Shown piece after piece: positions 1-10,941 of a stretch of DNA of 64,000 bases. Position 1 is the stretch's first letter. The number at the start of each line of letters is the position of its first letter. The position numbers and the translations under genes were made by a program. Source of the stretch: Volvariella volvacea V23 (lineage: Eukaryota; Basidiomycota; Agaricomycetes; Agaricales; Pluteaceae). The stretch is taken from positions 1 to 64,000 of the forward strand of contig KB722779.1 in the NCBI GenBank assembly GCA_000349905.1, given 5' to 3'. The notes under the pieces were generated by a model. That model did not search any database and was not told the DNA's origin. It saw only the letters and a list, made by a program, of their open reading frames with translations.

Positions 1-1
1 A

Positions 2-1317
2 ATGGTCGGCTCATACATCGTCTTTCAGCTTGACATCCCAGCGACCCTGGACGGACTGGACACCGAGCAGGTCCTTGATCCCACTCTGCGTAGTCTAGCT
101 CAACAAGCACCGCGGAGAAAATACGTCGGGTACGTCGAGCAAGTGAGTGGCCCTAGGCATTTCTTTCATGGCCCGCCACTAAGCCGCACTGTCACAGTGC
201 CTTACGTCCGATCTGTGGAGTCCGTGGCGCGCTTTCCGCATTCGTCCCCTCAGCCGAGGGCTTCCATACACCAACAACGCACGATGCATAACCCCCGATA
301 TGTGTGTGCCCGTGTACCCGACCACATTCCATCCGACTTCGCGGCGGCCGCTTCACCCGACAAAGCCACTACCGTGGCAGGACGCCTACCACCACACCTG
401 CACTCCCGATATCATATGTCGAGTGCGCACAGCCTATGCCTCGGCCTCAACAGCAGCGGAGCTCCCAATAACTGATCGCAAACGCTACCAGATGCTTAGG
501 GGATTTGATTCCGACAGACGCGATAAGAAGCTGATCCGACAGCGACAGTCTGTTGCGACGTATCACTCTGATTCAATAAACATCGAACAACTAATGGCTA
601 CGGCGGAGGCAACAAACTTTGAGGGATTCGACTTGGATGACGACGACGAGTCGTTATACTCCGATGACGAGGAGGATGCTGACGGATTCTACCACGTCAA
701 ATCAAAGGGCATCTTTAGTGATTGGATTTACAACGACTATAGGACAGACGGAGAGAAGATGCAAACGCTGCCCGCAGTGGACGTCTCATACGACGTCTGG
801 AGTGTTTCACATATGCCGGATCCAAGCAACCTTCAAGAGGAATTCAACTCACTTATCCGGTAAGCTCCATAGTGCTTCACGCTTGTTTAACACCGACCGA
901 ACTTCGTAGACTGGTGGATAATGTAACACGTTCGACCGCAGAGTCGCTTCCATCCCCAAGTAGAGCCACAGAGAGCGACAAATCAGAATACGGTCTCCTG
1001 AAACCCAAAGATAAGCACCTGCACAAGGCTCTCCCCGATCATCAACAGCACTCGGCAGGTTAGTCAACTCCTCCCATCTCCGCCGTCAAAGCCCCCCTTC
1101 CATCATTCTCCGAAACTGATTATAAATCCCTTTGTTGCGTCCCATAGGTTGTCTACCCCACACTATTACCCGTAATCGATTGGTCAGATACCTTCGTCGT
1201 CGTTTATCAAGGCTTTCGACATCGTTTAATTCTGGATTTGTGTATCTTCGGTCACGGGTTTCGCATCGGTCAAGAGCGTCCTCGTCTACACGCTCTCTGA
1301 ACACACAAAGTTCATGA
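2..1317 (+). CDS. Unrecognised protein, 5' end cut by window edge
   Basis: I do not recognise this family. Four exons splice in one frame: 2-142, 198-859, 910-1058 and 1148-1317. The introns are short and have good GT-AG borders. The first ATG in view may be internal, so the gene probably starts outside the window. The protein has a Cys/Trp/Pro-rich first part (WSPWRAFRI; CVPVYPTTFHP) and a charged middle. The middle holds an acidic run of Asp/Glu around 640-690. The tail is rich in Arg and Ser and looks disordered. No signal peptide or membrane segment is visible in this part. The model rests on frame continuity through three introns; the last exon is the least certain, because stopping at 1063 without splicing is also possible. 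Confidence 0.55.
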
Positions 1318-2514
1318 CACCCCGAGTAATTGGATTACAATACATGGTCCCCTTTAGTCCCATCCACCTACTTGTCCATGCTCCTCCGCCTCTTTTTCTT
1401 TGTAATTGGATGATTTTGGTGTACCGCTTTCAAATTCGCTTCATCTTGCTACTTTGCACGTTCCATGTACTTGTTCGCTCCCCTCCCTTCCCCCATGCTT
1501 TTTTCGTTCTTTGCACCCATCCGAATTACTCGCACCGCATCCCTCCCGATTCCGGTCTTCCGCTATGGGTTATGGATTTTTTTCTTTTCGCTTTCATGTA
1601 TATGCTCTTCTTCCCTTTCACATTCACCCCCTCGATTAATGTGGCGCTTTTACAGTATTGGTGTCACTTTGATATTACCCCGTCCATACACACATTCACT
1701 CACATGCCAGTGTACCATTCCGACCATCCGATCCACCGCAATCCACAATCCACAATTCGCAGTCCGAAATCAATCGTCCATGCTTTAATTTCATCGCTGA
1801 GACCCCAAGCCCAAAGTCTCCGTATCTTGCTCTCTTCCTAAAAGCTGTTCGATCATCTCGCAATCGGAGCACGCACATGCGTAAGGCTAAAGGGACGATT
1901 TAATGCCGGTCTATATCAGGAGCCTGGGCGTGCTTAAGCTATTTGAATTGAGCCATCGCTCTGGTTTGCCGCCAACGCCCATGATGGACGAATGAGAATT
2001 TTACAATATCAACTCGAAAACGCCCGGCGGGGGTTTTCGGTCCTGTGGCTTATCTCTCTCGCTCCGTCATAGGTCATATTGCATGTGTATGTGTATGTAC
2101 AGGTCAGCGGGTGCCCGCGCAGTGTCATGCCGGTGGATGATGTGGTGCTGTATCATAATATGCAGTATATTTGCGATGCCCAGATGACCTTTGGCATGAT
2201 GATTCTTGGACGAGATAACGTCAGCCCGTCCCTGACCATGGAAGCTCGATGATTGAATGTCGAAGCCACAGCATCATCATCGCAAATGTCGAGATGGCTT
2301 GATGATTGTGCTTCTGAATTTGAATCCGGGATTGCCACTGTGATTCCGAGAACAACGTGCGTCTGTGGTACAGGCGTTAGTGTTGGCGTTCGCACGTTGT
2401 AGGGGTTGGTTGGACGCGTCCGGGTGGGTCATGGAATCCGAGAAGCAGTGTGTTCAAAAATCATGCTAAATTACTAGAGTGATATCAACAAGCACTCTTG
2501 CTCCACTGCATGGC
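1318..2514. other. Intergenic, pyrimidine-rich left half
   Basis: No gene is recognised here. About 1370-1700 is strongly C/T-rich on the plus strand and gives long open frames of low complexity, which fits UTR or promoter DNA. The right part leads into the 3' end of the minus-strand methyltransferase gene. Confidence 0.5.
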
Positions 2515-3720
2515 TTAAGGTCCTAACGACAGAAACAACAGCGACTCAAATGTATCGTCTCCCTTAGGGGTATCCGTACCCCAAGCACCAACGCCCCTTA
2601 GCAATTCATCATCGTCCTCCGGTATCCACCACAATTGCGACTCGGGGCGACGTTCCGCAACAAACAAAAACGTCGCGTCGTCCGCGGATTCCCCACCGGC
2701 TCGTTCCCAAGTGGGTTCATGGGGATCAGTTTGGACGAGGACAGGGCGAAAGGTGAAGTAGAGACCGAAGGCTGACCAGAATGGTGTCTCTTTTGCGAGG
2801 CTGCGGATTTTGTAGCAGATTATGACTTGAGGTGTGGTATGAATAGAGGGTTGGGAGTAAGTTGTTGAGGTGAGATGTATGAGTGTGCGAAGCAGTGGAG
2901 CGAGAAGTTCAGGGAAGTATACCTGCGGGATATAATAAGTCGACGATGTACAGTCAAACAGATGACCCTACCAGATCACTGCACACTATATGTGTAAGCG
3001 GAGGACTTGATGTGTGGAAGAATTCATTTGCAATGGCGGTTGCATGCCACTCATTTCCCCAACTCAGGGGTCTAACCGCAATGACGCACCGATTTGGGTG
3101 GAGATGAAGGTTGTCTTCGAGGAGAGGACAGACCTACAAACATTAAGCGATCAGACCAAGCAAAGAGGATCTCAGGGTTAGTTGGACTTGCATTTGGTAA
3201 ATCTGTCTCGATGATGAGGTCCAAATTTGGCCTCATCACGTCGGCAATTGCAGCACCTATTAGGCCCACACCCGACCCGAGCTCGATGATCCTAAATCCT
3301 TTGTGATTACCCTCATCGAGCGTCCATGCCTGATCGTGGATAAATGGTGGATCATACGTCCAGCCAGATGGTGGGCGTATATATTGATGCAAAATATATG
3401 CCGCCTCCCTGTTTCGAGTAAATGGTGATGCGTTGGTATTCTTGAAGATCGCAGGTGGAGGGCGTTTACCACACGCGTCCAGCTATGCCATACTTGCGAA
3501 TCGCCACTTCTTGTGCATCATGACCAAACTTGGATGAATAAAGAAAGCCAATGCAATGTCCGCTAGCCGAGCCTGTGGATGGGCCAATATCTAGATTATC
3601 AGGGAAGTTTGGGTCTTTCATCGTCCTAATCGACGTACGATTCGTGATGAGCGGCTTTATTTGCACCAGCTTATTTCGCAAGGCAATAGACTGTTTGGCC
3701 CTGTTGGTGCGGAATTTCAT
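2515..3720 (-). CDS. Family-16 (METTL21/FAM86-like) protein methyltransferase
   Basis: This is a class I SAM-dependent methyltransferase of the Methyltransf_16 group, whose characterised members methylate lysines in translation factors and chaperones. The target here is unknown. In order the protein shows YGIAGRVWEAAYIL, the SAM-binding motif I IIELGSGVGLIGAAIAD, the DLPNVCPLLEDNL motif, a WGNEW segment and the late block VIICYKIRSLAKETPFW. It ends FLSLGP with the stop at 2515-2517. The reading frame is restored by several introns; one uses a GC donor (see findings). The start is uncertain: ATGs at 3720 and 3621 are both in frame. It lies head to head with the carrier gene starting at 3909, so the two probably share a short promoter region. 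Confidence 0.85.
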
Positions 3721-3908
3721 GTGATCACGCGTTACGTCGGCAAGGACTTCATGGTGGAAGCTCCGGCTTACCGTGAACCCGGTTTTGGCCCTATTCCGAG
3801 CCCCAATCACCCCTCGTCAAAGATATCCCGGCCATAATAATTATTTGCATCCCTTCCCCGCTTTCCCCACTCCCCACCTTTCCTTCATACCGACACGACC
3901 AGACCCGA
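3721..3908. promoter_or_regulatory. Short shared promoter region between divergent genes
   Basis: At most about 190-290 bases separate the starts of the methyltransferase (minus) and the carrier (plus). A CCAAT pentamer lies at 3803-3807 and an AT-rich patch at 3836-3846. The bidirectional role is inferred from layout only. Confidence 0.4.
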
Positions 3909-5357
3909 TGGCTGCCCAGTCAAAACCACAGCAATTGACGCCGTTCGGCGCTGCATTGGCTGGTGCACTTGGAGCCTGCTTCAGCACTGCGTAAGTGCTT
4001 CCCAATGCTCGAAAGCGATCTGTACTTGACGAGCTCGATTGTCTAGGGTTGTCTATCCATTAGATGTGTATGTCGAATTGCAGCTTCGAGCGTATGCGCC
4101 GTTGGCTAACCTCACACGACCATCATAACACAGAGCTAAGACTCGCATTCAAGCTATGCCTTCTGATGCGAAAAGAAAGAGCAAGGCCGACCTATCAATG
4201 TTCAGCGTCCTGCTCAAGGTGTACAAGTCGGAGGGTCTGTCAGGCTGGTATAGGGGCTTCACTGCAACCATGATCAACACATTCTCCCAACGTACGTGCT
4301 CTAAGTGTAAAGTACCGGCCAACCAACTTACTTCTTTACGATTTGTTCACGATGACCAACAGAATACGCTTATTTCTTCTTCTACTCCTTCGTCCGGAAC
4401 GCTTACATCAAAAGGCTGACAAGCAAGCTAGCTCCGGGTGCTAAGCTTGGTCCCCTCTCAACAGCAGCTGAACTGCTCTTGGGTGCTTTTGCTGGTGCCC
4501 TGGCGCAGATATTCACCATTCCCGTGTCTGTGATCGCCACTCGTCAACAAGTGGGCCGACCTCAACAATCCCGCCTTCCTTCTCCCTCAAAATCCACCGT
4601 TCCACTTCCCTCTTCAGGGTCCAAGCCTACCCCATCAAAATCATCTGCAGATGAGGGCGATCCAGATTCGTTCTTTAACGTCGCCAAGGAAATTGTAGAA
4701 GAGGAGGGTGTCGGTGGACTGTGGCTGGGATTGAAACCCGGCTTGGTTCTGACTGTAAACCCGGCAATTACATACGGTCTATTCGAGAGAGTGAAGAGCG
4801 TCGTCTTGTTGGCCAAAGCCAAAGCCAGCTCCCTGGGCGCCAACGAAAAGATGTCCCCATGGATGTCATTCTTGGTTGGAGCTCTGAGCAAGTCGCTGGC
4901 TACAGTGGTGCGTATCCTACGTCTCTTTTGATCACTGGCATGTAACATTCTGCTGTTCTTGATCTTCAGGTCACCTATCCTTACATTATGGCAAAAGTCC
5001 GCATCCAAGCCCGAAGTGCAGATGTTGAAGACGCAGAAGAGCATCATCGCAATCCTCCCGCACCTCACACTTATCACCACCAAGATAAGAGTAAACACGT
5101 CGGTGCATTGGATATCCTAATGAGGGTCTGGAGAAGAGAAGGGTTCTCTGGATGGTACCAGGTCCGTACTTCCCTGTCTGTGTAACACAGTCCATTCATT
5201 AATTCATTTGCAGGGTATGCAAGCACAAATTACAAAGGCTGTCATTTCACAAGCTCTGCTGTTCATGTCCAAAGAACAGTTCGAGCAATGGGCGTTGCAT
5301 ATTATGGTCTTGTACGCTCAGTTAGCCGCCAGGCGTTCCGCCGGCGCAATTGCATAA
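3909..5357 (+). CDS. Peroxisomal adenine-nucleotide-type carrier (SLC25A17/PMP47/ANT1-like)
   Basis: This is a mitochondrial-carrier-family protein most like the peroxisomal branch (PMP34, PMP47, yeast Ant1), which exchanges ATP or cofactors across the peroxisome membrane for fatty-acid activation. Three carrier repeats are visible. The first has VVYPLDVAKTRIQ; the second has the degenerate IPVSVIATRQQ; the third has TYPYIMAKVRIQ, typical of this branch. FFFYSFVRNAYIKRL after the first repeat also fits it. GWYRGF, LWLGLKPG and GWYQG mark the repeat ends. A Ser/Pro-rich insert lies in the second repeat (about 4550-4650). The start at 3909 gives MAAQSKPQQLTPFGAALAGALG. Exons 3909-3990, 4047-4067 and 4134-4291 are followed by further short introns; the stop is at 5355-5357. 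Peroxisomal assignment is inferred from sequence likeness. Confidence 0.88.
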
Positions 5358-6885
5358 TGGGTGTAGACACCCAAGCCCCCATGACATCTATCTGACTTGG
5401 CTCCAAGTCACCCCGAATCTGAATCTCACTGGACGTGTTCTGGTATTGGGTTTTTTGTGATATAGACCTGCTTGATTGTAATGTAAATTATGCACTCCGT
5501 GTTACAGTTACAATCATACATTGTAATATACAGTTTTAGCGCTGTTTTCCGTTCGAGCGTTGGACAACATTTCACCTCCTTAACACTAGAGGGTGCGGTC
5601 CAGCCTCTTGACCTGATCAAGGTAAGGTTTTGCCGACGAGAAAGCAAGCTTCCCTGGCCACAGATCTGACCAGGGATCACAATGCTCCATAGGGTCGGGG
5701 CGTCATTTTCAGGTGAACAAGGTAACTTAATACTCTGATATACTTACATTTGATTTTGCCTCTCGAAATCAGACATCCGACGCGAGACTGATGAAAACGT
5801 GATATATATAGTATGTATGTACCTAAAAGTACCACTTTATGTACACGCTCCTAATTCTAAACAAAAAATATAGATACAATCGAAGGACGAAGTGTTGAGG
5901 ATAATCCAGTGCGAATATCAAAACCCGCACCAGACAACCTATTGCTGTAATACATTAAGTCTTGAAATGTAAACATAACCCTAATGACAGAGGATGTTGC
6001 CTGAAAGTGAAATGCAGTAGAGCCCAAAGTTACGGAGCAGGAGGGGAGGGTAACTAGTAAATAAGTAGATCATGAAAGTGGTATGTAAGATGATATATCG
6101 TCGTGAACGCAAGTCGATGTCAATGTCAATTCGTGTGAGTGTGAGTGTAAACGAAATATTGTACGTCCCTCACTGGGTCCGTAAATTCATAGCGGTGTGA
6201 GATGAGAAATTGAATCATGATGAGTGGTAGTAAGTTATCGTAAAAAAATGGGTGTTGGGCAGCCAAGTCATGAAATAATAATTGGAGGTGTAGTATGAAT
6301 TACGAAATGGGGGAACACGCGAACGTGATCTAATCACAGAATCGTGATAGCATGAACCAACCAACGGGAACGTGAAACGGTAGTACAAAAAAGAATCGTG
6401 GAGAATGGGTATGAATGGTGATGATTTGGGTTTTTTCGCAAATGGGGATGGCGTGAGGCTGATAAGGCGGGGTTTCTGGGAACGCCAGGGCGCTGAGAGG
6501 GGGACAAAAAGGGTGACCATCAAGAAGACGGCGGGGAGCTCGGGGGACGAAATGAGTACATGAGAGGGCGGGGCACGGGTATGCATGCGAAATCAAATAT
6601 GAGATAGCGCAGAAGAAACGAAGACCACAAGGCTCGGGATGAAACGAAGCAATAAACCTCGAAACCAAAATATGAACATTCATAGTATCAATAATGATGG
6701 CAACAACGTCGAAGAGAACAAAAAGAGTAAGAAGCGCAAAGGGAGAAGAGCGAAGACGAAGCGGTGTAGAGAAATGAAGCTAAACCCAGAACGTCAGAAC
6801 AAAAAAGGCGAACCCCCTTACTACGTCGTGCGCCGACATGACCCTCGAAATGCAATACATGCCACACCCCCATGCCTGGTGTTGA
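5358..6885. other. Intergenic between convergent genes, no gene seen
   Basis: This stretch separates the ends of the carrier and the 6.9 kb gene. It is AT-richer than its neighbours, with many short microsatellite-like runs of A, T and GTGAGTGTGAG around 6130-6150. Open frames on both strands have low-complexity translations. It probably holds both 3' UTRs. Confidence 0.5.
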
Positions 6886-9474
6886 TTATGTCGAAGCTGC
6901 AGGAACAGGCACAGGATCCATGATCCTCAGCATGAGTTTGTTAGAGTCCGTTCCATATGTTACCAACTCCCATTCATCCTGTCCATTGACGACCTGCACA
7001 TCGCCATCATCTTGCTCGTGACCCTGCATCCCAAACTCGTCCGTATGGTTCTGGAGGACAAAAGCGACTATGAAGTTCTTGTCCAACGGCACGCCTTCTT
7101 GCCCGACGAACTTATTGTAAATGCGCTTTTTAATTTCGCTGAACTCTATTTCCCGTGATGCACGCAACGAGATGATGGACGTATTGTATGCGACCTTGAA
7201 AATCACGATGTCGGGAATGTCATAACGAGGTGGAGGGACACCAATCGCAGATGTCGAAAATGTCGCTGTTGCTGGCGGCGAGGGTGAGGGTGCTTTGGAT
7301 ACCATAGGTTGTGTTTGCGGTACTGGATTCGGTGTGTCGGCTTCAGGGGACTTGGGTTGGGACTGATCTGCTGAGGGAATTTTAACCCGTGGTTTCAGGG
7401 GCTTAACAATAGGCAAGGAATCAGGGACGCTAGAAGGACGGGGTTGCTCAAGCTGGGCGATAGGGGTTTCTGGGCGACTCTCAGGCGGAGGTGGGATGTA
7501 ATCTGTTGGCATAGGGAAAGCGTCTGTCAAGAGATACTGAATTAATAAAATTCTTGCGCGCGTGAAGTAGGTACTCACCGAAGATAGCCATGTCGATCTT
7601 GGACTCGACGTCCCAATTCTCGTTGTCTTCGATTATGGTCGTCCGACGAGAATCACAAACATCTTGGGGAACCTTGTCGCTATCAATCGGCGCTGGGGCT
7701 GGTCGTGGCATGATGGCATCTGCTGAGTTCTGTGTCATGAAGCTCGCAATACTCCCTCGGGTTTCTCGGTAAGTCGACTCGTCAGGCGGCAAAGTAAGAT
7801 TCAGGTCTCGCAATATTGTCGAATTGGAGTCAGTCGTCTGCCACGATTCACGGACTGAGGAACGCTCTGGGCCTAGGTAATGGTAAGAGAGGCAAACTTA
7901 AAAGACAAAAGCGTATACGTACCAGGTGTCAGTTGGTCGACTGGCAAGTCCAGAACCCGAGGTTCTGAGGGACTGGACGGAGGTTCAACATAAATCTGAC
8001 ATGACCTGTGCGGGTGTTCTCCTACTGAACCCTTTCTTCCACGTTTCACTATGGGTGTTGTGATGGTCTCCTTTTTCACGGGCGCAATTACGTCCTCGGG
8101 TAAAGCCTCCAGAATTGAGGTGGGACGATCCTCCCTTGGAAGGTGAGGGTTGTGTCCAAATAGAATGGGAACTTCATCGAGAACGACCGTCACAGTCGAG
8201 GGTGCAAGGCTATCATTGCTTGTTGTTGACTGCGCAGATGATGAGTCGGTTGACGTTGTTGAGACAGCCCGTCGGCGACCTACAAAAGATGGTGTTGCCG
8301 GGGTTGAGCCTGATCGGACACGTGGAGCAGTGTGGGGGATGGCCAACAAAGTATCCGCGGTTTGTGGGCGGACTGTCGACCCTGAAGAAGTAGACGGGCG
8401 GGAGGATACAGTTTGAGAAGCGAAAGTCCTTGTCGACTGTGCGGAGGGCGTTGATGACCTTTCGATTGCACCTGTAGAGTGACTTGAAGGGGTGGGAGAG
8501 CGGGGAGAGCGGGATGATTGTGATCCAATCGAGAATATACTGGGCGAGCGCGTCCTATGGGGGGACGATACAGGTGAACCCGAGTCGGAATCGTGTAGGC
8601 TCGTTGTCGAGGAGGAGAAATACGCAGACAATACGCTGCTAGTGACGGAACCACGCGGCTTGCCTGGCTTAATTTTGGATTTCGTCTCCTTGTCCACCAA
8701 GTCCTTATCGCGTTGCCAGTAGCCGAAGAAGTCGCAGATGAGACGATTGCACATGAGTTCCTGAACCAAGGCGGGTTGATCTGGGCGCATTAGTGCCTCG
8801 ACCAGAGCACTTAGTTCTGCATGGCGTTGATCAATCGTGGCTTGACTTGGACGAAACAAGGTGCCCTTTTTCGTCAGCTTGGGGAGGTACTCATGGATAT
8901 CGCGAGCAACGGAGTCTGGGTCGGGACCTGGAGGCAGAGACTCCCAAGAGGACGCGGCATCCTTTCGCATATAGACACCATTTTTCTTGACACCCTTACC
9001 CTGTTGAAGGCGTTGTCGCTTTGCGCGAGCTGCACGACGGTACTCCATCTCCAAGACGTCCTGGAACCACAGGCAGTCCTCCCATTTGCGCCATATTTCG
9101 TACTCAGTGTTGGTAGACGAGGATGTGAGTGATGACCGTCTCCCTCCTCGCGTGGGGGATATCCGGAAACCATAGTTATAGCTCCCACCTAGGCCGACAA
9201 AGTCTATGATCCGAAAAAGTTGTTCAGACGCATATACGCACCTTTTTTCGAGGGTACAAGTGGTTCAACGAGGAAGTGTGTTGGGGGTGGACGCAAGACG
9301 GCGCGTTTCCATTGCTGCGAGCGCATAAGCAGAGAGTGGGCGGAGAGGGGTCGCTAACTTACATCTGGTGCAGGAATGCCATCCGGGTTAGAGAACCCCA
9401 TCTACGACAGCTCAGTATTCAACGCTACCCTAGAGGGAGAACAGGCTTACTGGATGTTCAATTGCGGTGGCCAT
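6886..9474 (-). CDS. Conserved Ser/Thr-rich protein with PB1-like C-terminal domain
   Basis: Function is unknown. Exon 1 encodes MATAIEHP at 9451-9474. The exons that follow (MGFSNPDGIPAPD; QWKRAVLRPPPTHFLVEPL) join in frame to a folded, basic region with EYEIWRKWEDCLWFQDVLEM and a helical block (ALVQELMCNRLICDFFGYWQ). A long Ser/Thr/Pro linker follows, about 8100-8600. The C-terminal part (about 6890-7260) contains VIFKVAYNTSIISLRASREI and then EIKKRIYNKF. Its beta-hairpin then helix layout resembles a PB1/ubiquitin-like fold used for protein-protein contacts; that assignment is by eye. The helical block looks superficially like an RGS-type bundle, but I could not confirm this. The intron at about 7523-7577 is well formed, and the stop codon is at 6886-6888. 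Confidence 0.75.
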
Positions 9475-10879
9475 GACTGTTGGGCGGTTGGGCGAAGATT
9501 ATAGTATGTCGAACTGCAGATTTATCAGTAGGGTTTTTGCCGCGCAAAGTACGGACACGCCTACAATTCTATATGTTCCTTGAATCAAAAATTGATGAGA
9601 ATACGAAAGGACCGGGCGTAACGTAGTCGTGGTTAGGCTCTGGTCAGGTATTTAACAAGACGAAAAAAACGGAAAATCGAGGCGGTGGCGGGAGGGGGGT
9701 GGCTCCTGCGTCGTGGTTGCGGTAAAAAAGGATTGGGCGGCAGCATACGGCGAGGGCTGAGGCATGGCTGAGCGTTCTTATTGTTAAGAGGAGCACAACC
9801 AAGAATGGGATGATAAGATCGAGGAGCCACGTGATGTTGCAAGTGTGACAATTGGCCAGGCTCGGCTACGACAATGCAACATTCTCACCCACATTATTGT
9901 TCTCCCCAGCCCATTTCATCATCGCCCTTCCCATGCTCCGAACCCTAAAAGAGCGTTTCAGCGCCGACTACGGTGACTATATGCGCCCCTTTCCTTCATC
10001 TTGACCCGCTAGCGCCGACTGGAAGGCATCTGTGGGTCCCAAGAACCTGACCGCACCCACAAGGAATCGCACACCATCCCCGCCTGAAACCTACATCCCG
10101 GTTCTCTATGGGGTAGTGCCCAGCCAGCCCCAACACCGCCTTCTTATGGGTTTGGCGGCTTCCATCGAATTCGAAATTGCACTCGCCTCATGGGCTTCAG
10201 TCGTGTGTGATGGCTTTGCAGCTAGTGCTGGGCCTGCAACCCAATTGTCCGCCGTCGATGCAGGGTTGGTTGTCGTTTTCTACGGACGGCCATCCATCTT
10301 CTGATTAGCTTCACACCCCTCATTCCCAGACTATGGAAAATAGTATCCGAGTACTAACATCACAAATACGCTCAATTGAGGTAGCACATACCCACGTCAT
10401 ATCCTCATGTTCGCGTACGTCAATGCTATTTGTCGCGATTCACGTCCTGAACTATTATCTGGCACAAAAGAGCTTATGTGGTTCAGAACGTTCCAACTCG
10501 ATATGTGAGAATTGTTTGATATCTTGTGTGCACTCCCAATCATCAGAAAACGGCGATTTCAGATCTAGGGGAAGTATGCTTAACGCCTGAGTTCTGGGCC
10601 GCGTCCAAATCATTCTGCCCTGGAGCTATTCTCGCGACATTACAACCAATACAGGAACGCTCTGCGTTCCATGAATAGGTGCAAGTTTTTGCCATTGTCA
10701 TCCTCGGGCGTTCTCACACGTCGTAAATATATCGCCTTATCGCTTTCCCATGTCTATACCTGGCTATATGCGCATCCAGCAGCCTATCTCTTGTCCTCTA
10801 TGACTGCTCAGACCTCATGTACAATGGTCGTTTTTTCTTCACATTCTCAGCCTTGACTTTGACGGTTGGGTTTGAACGC
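9475..10879. other. Intergenic, no convincing gene
   Basis: The left part is the promoter side of the 6.9-9.5 kb gene, the right part that of the transporter gene. An open frame at 10032-10304 has a repetitive Ala/Pro-rich translation and no recognisable domain. I see no RNA gene. Confidence 0.45.
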
Positions 10880-10885
10880 TATAAA
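10880..10885 (+). promoter_or_regulatory. TATA box of the oligopeptide transporter gene
   Basis: TATAAA lies 57 bases before the ATG at 10942. An in-frame ATG at 10885 overlaps this box, so transcription from here would leave that ATG out. This supports 10942 as the start. Confidence 0.55.
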
Positions 10886-10941
10886 TGCCAGAGTGTGGGG
10901 CTAGGATTCTGCTTTGGCGCTTCTTTGCTTTTTTCTTCTCG

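Noticed and set aside
1314..1841. Plus-strand open frame of 175 codons
   Set aside because: The DNA is a C/T-rich tract; the translation is Pro/Phe/Ser/His low complexity with no domain. Best read as UTR or spacer.
8821..9132. Plus and other-frame ORFs over 8.1-9.2 kb
   Set aside because: Shadows of the minus-strand PB1-like gene, whose frame is supported by continuous exons.
10032..10304. Plus-strand frame upstream of the transporter
   Set aside because: Ala/Pro/Val-biased translation, no exon partners and no domain.
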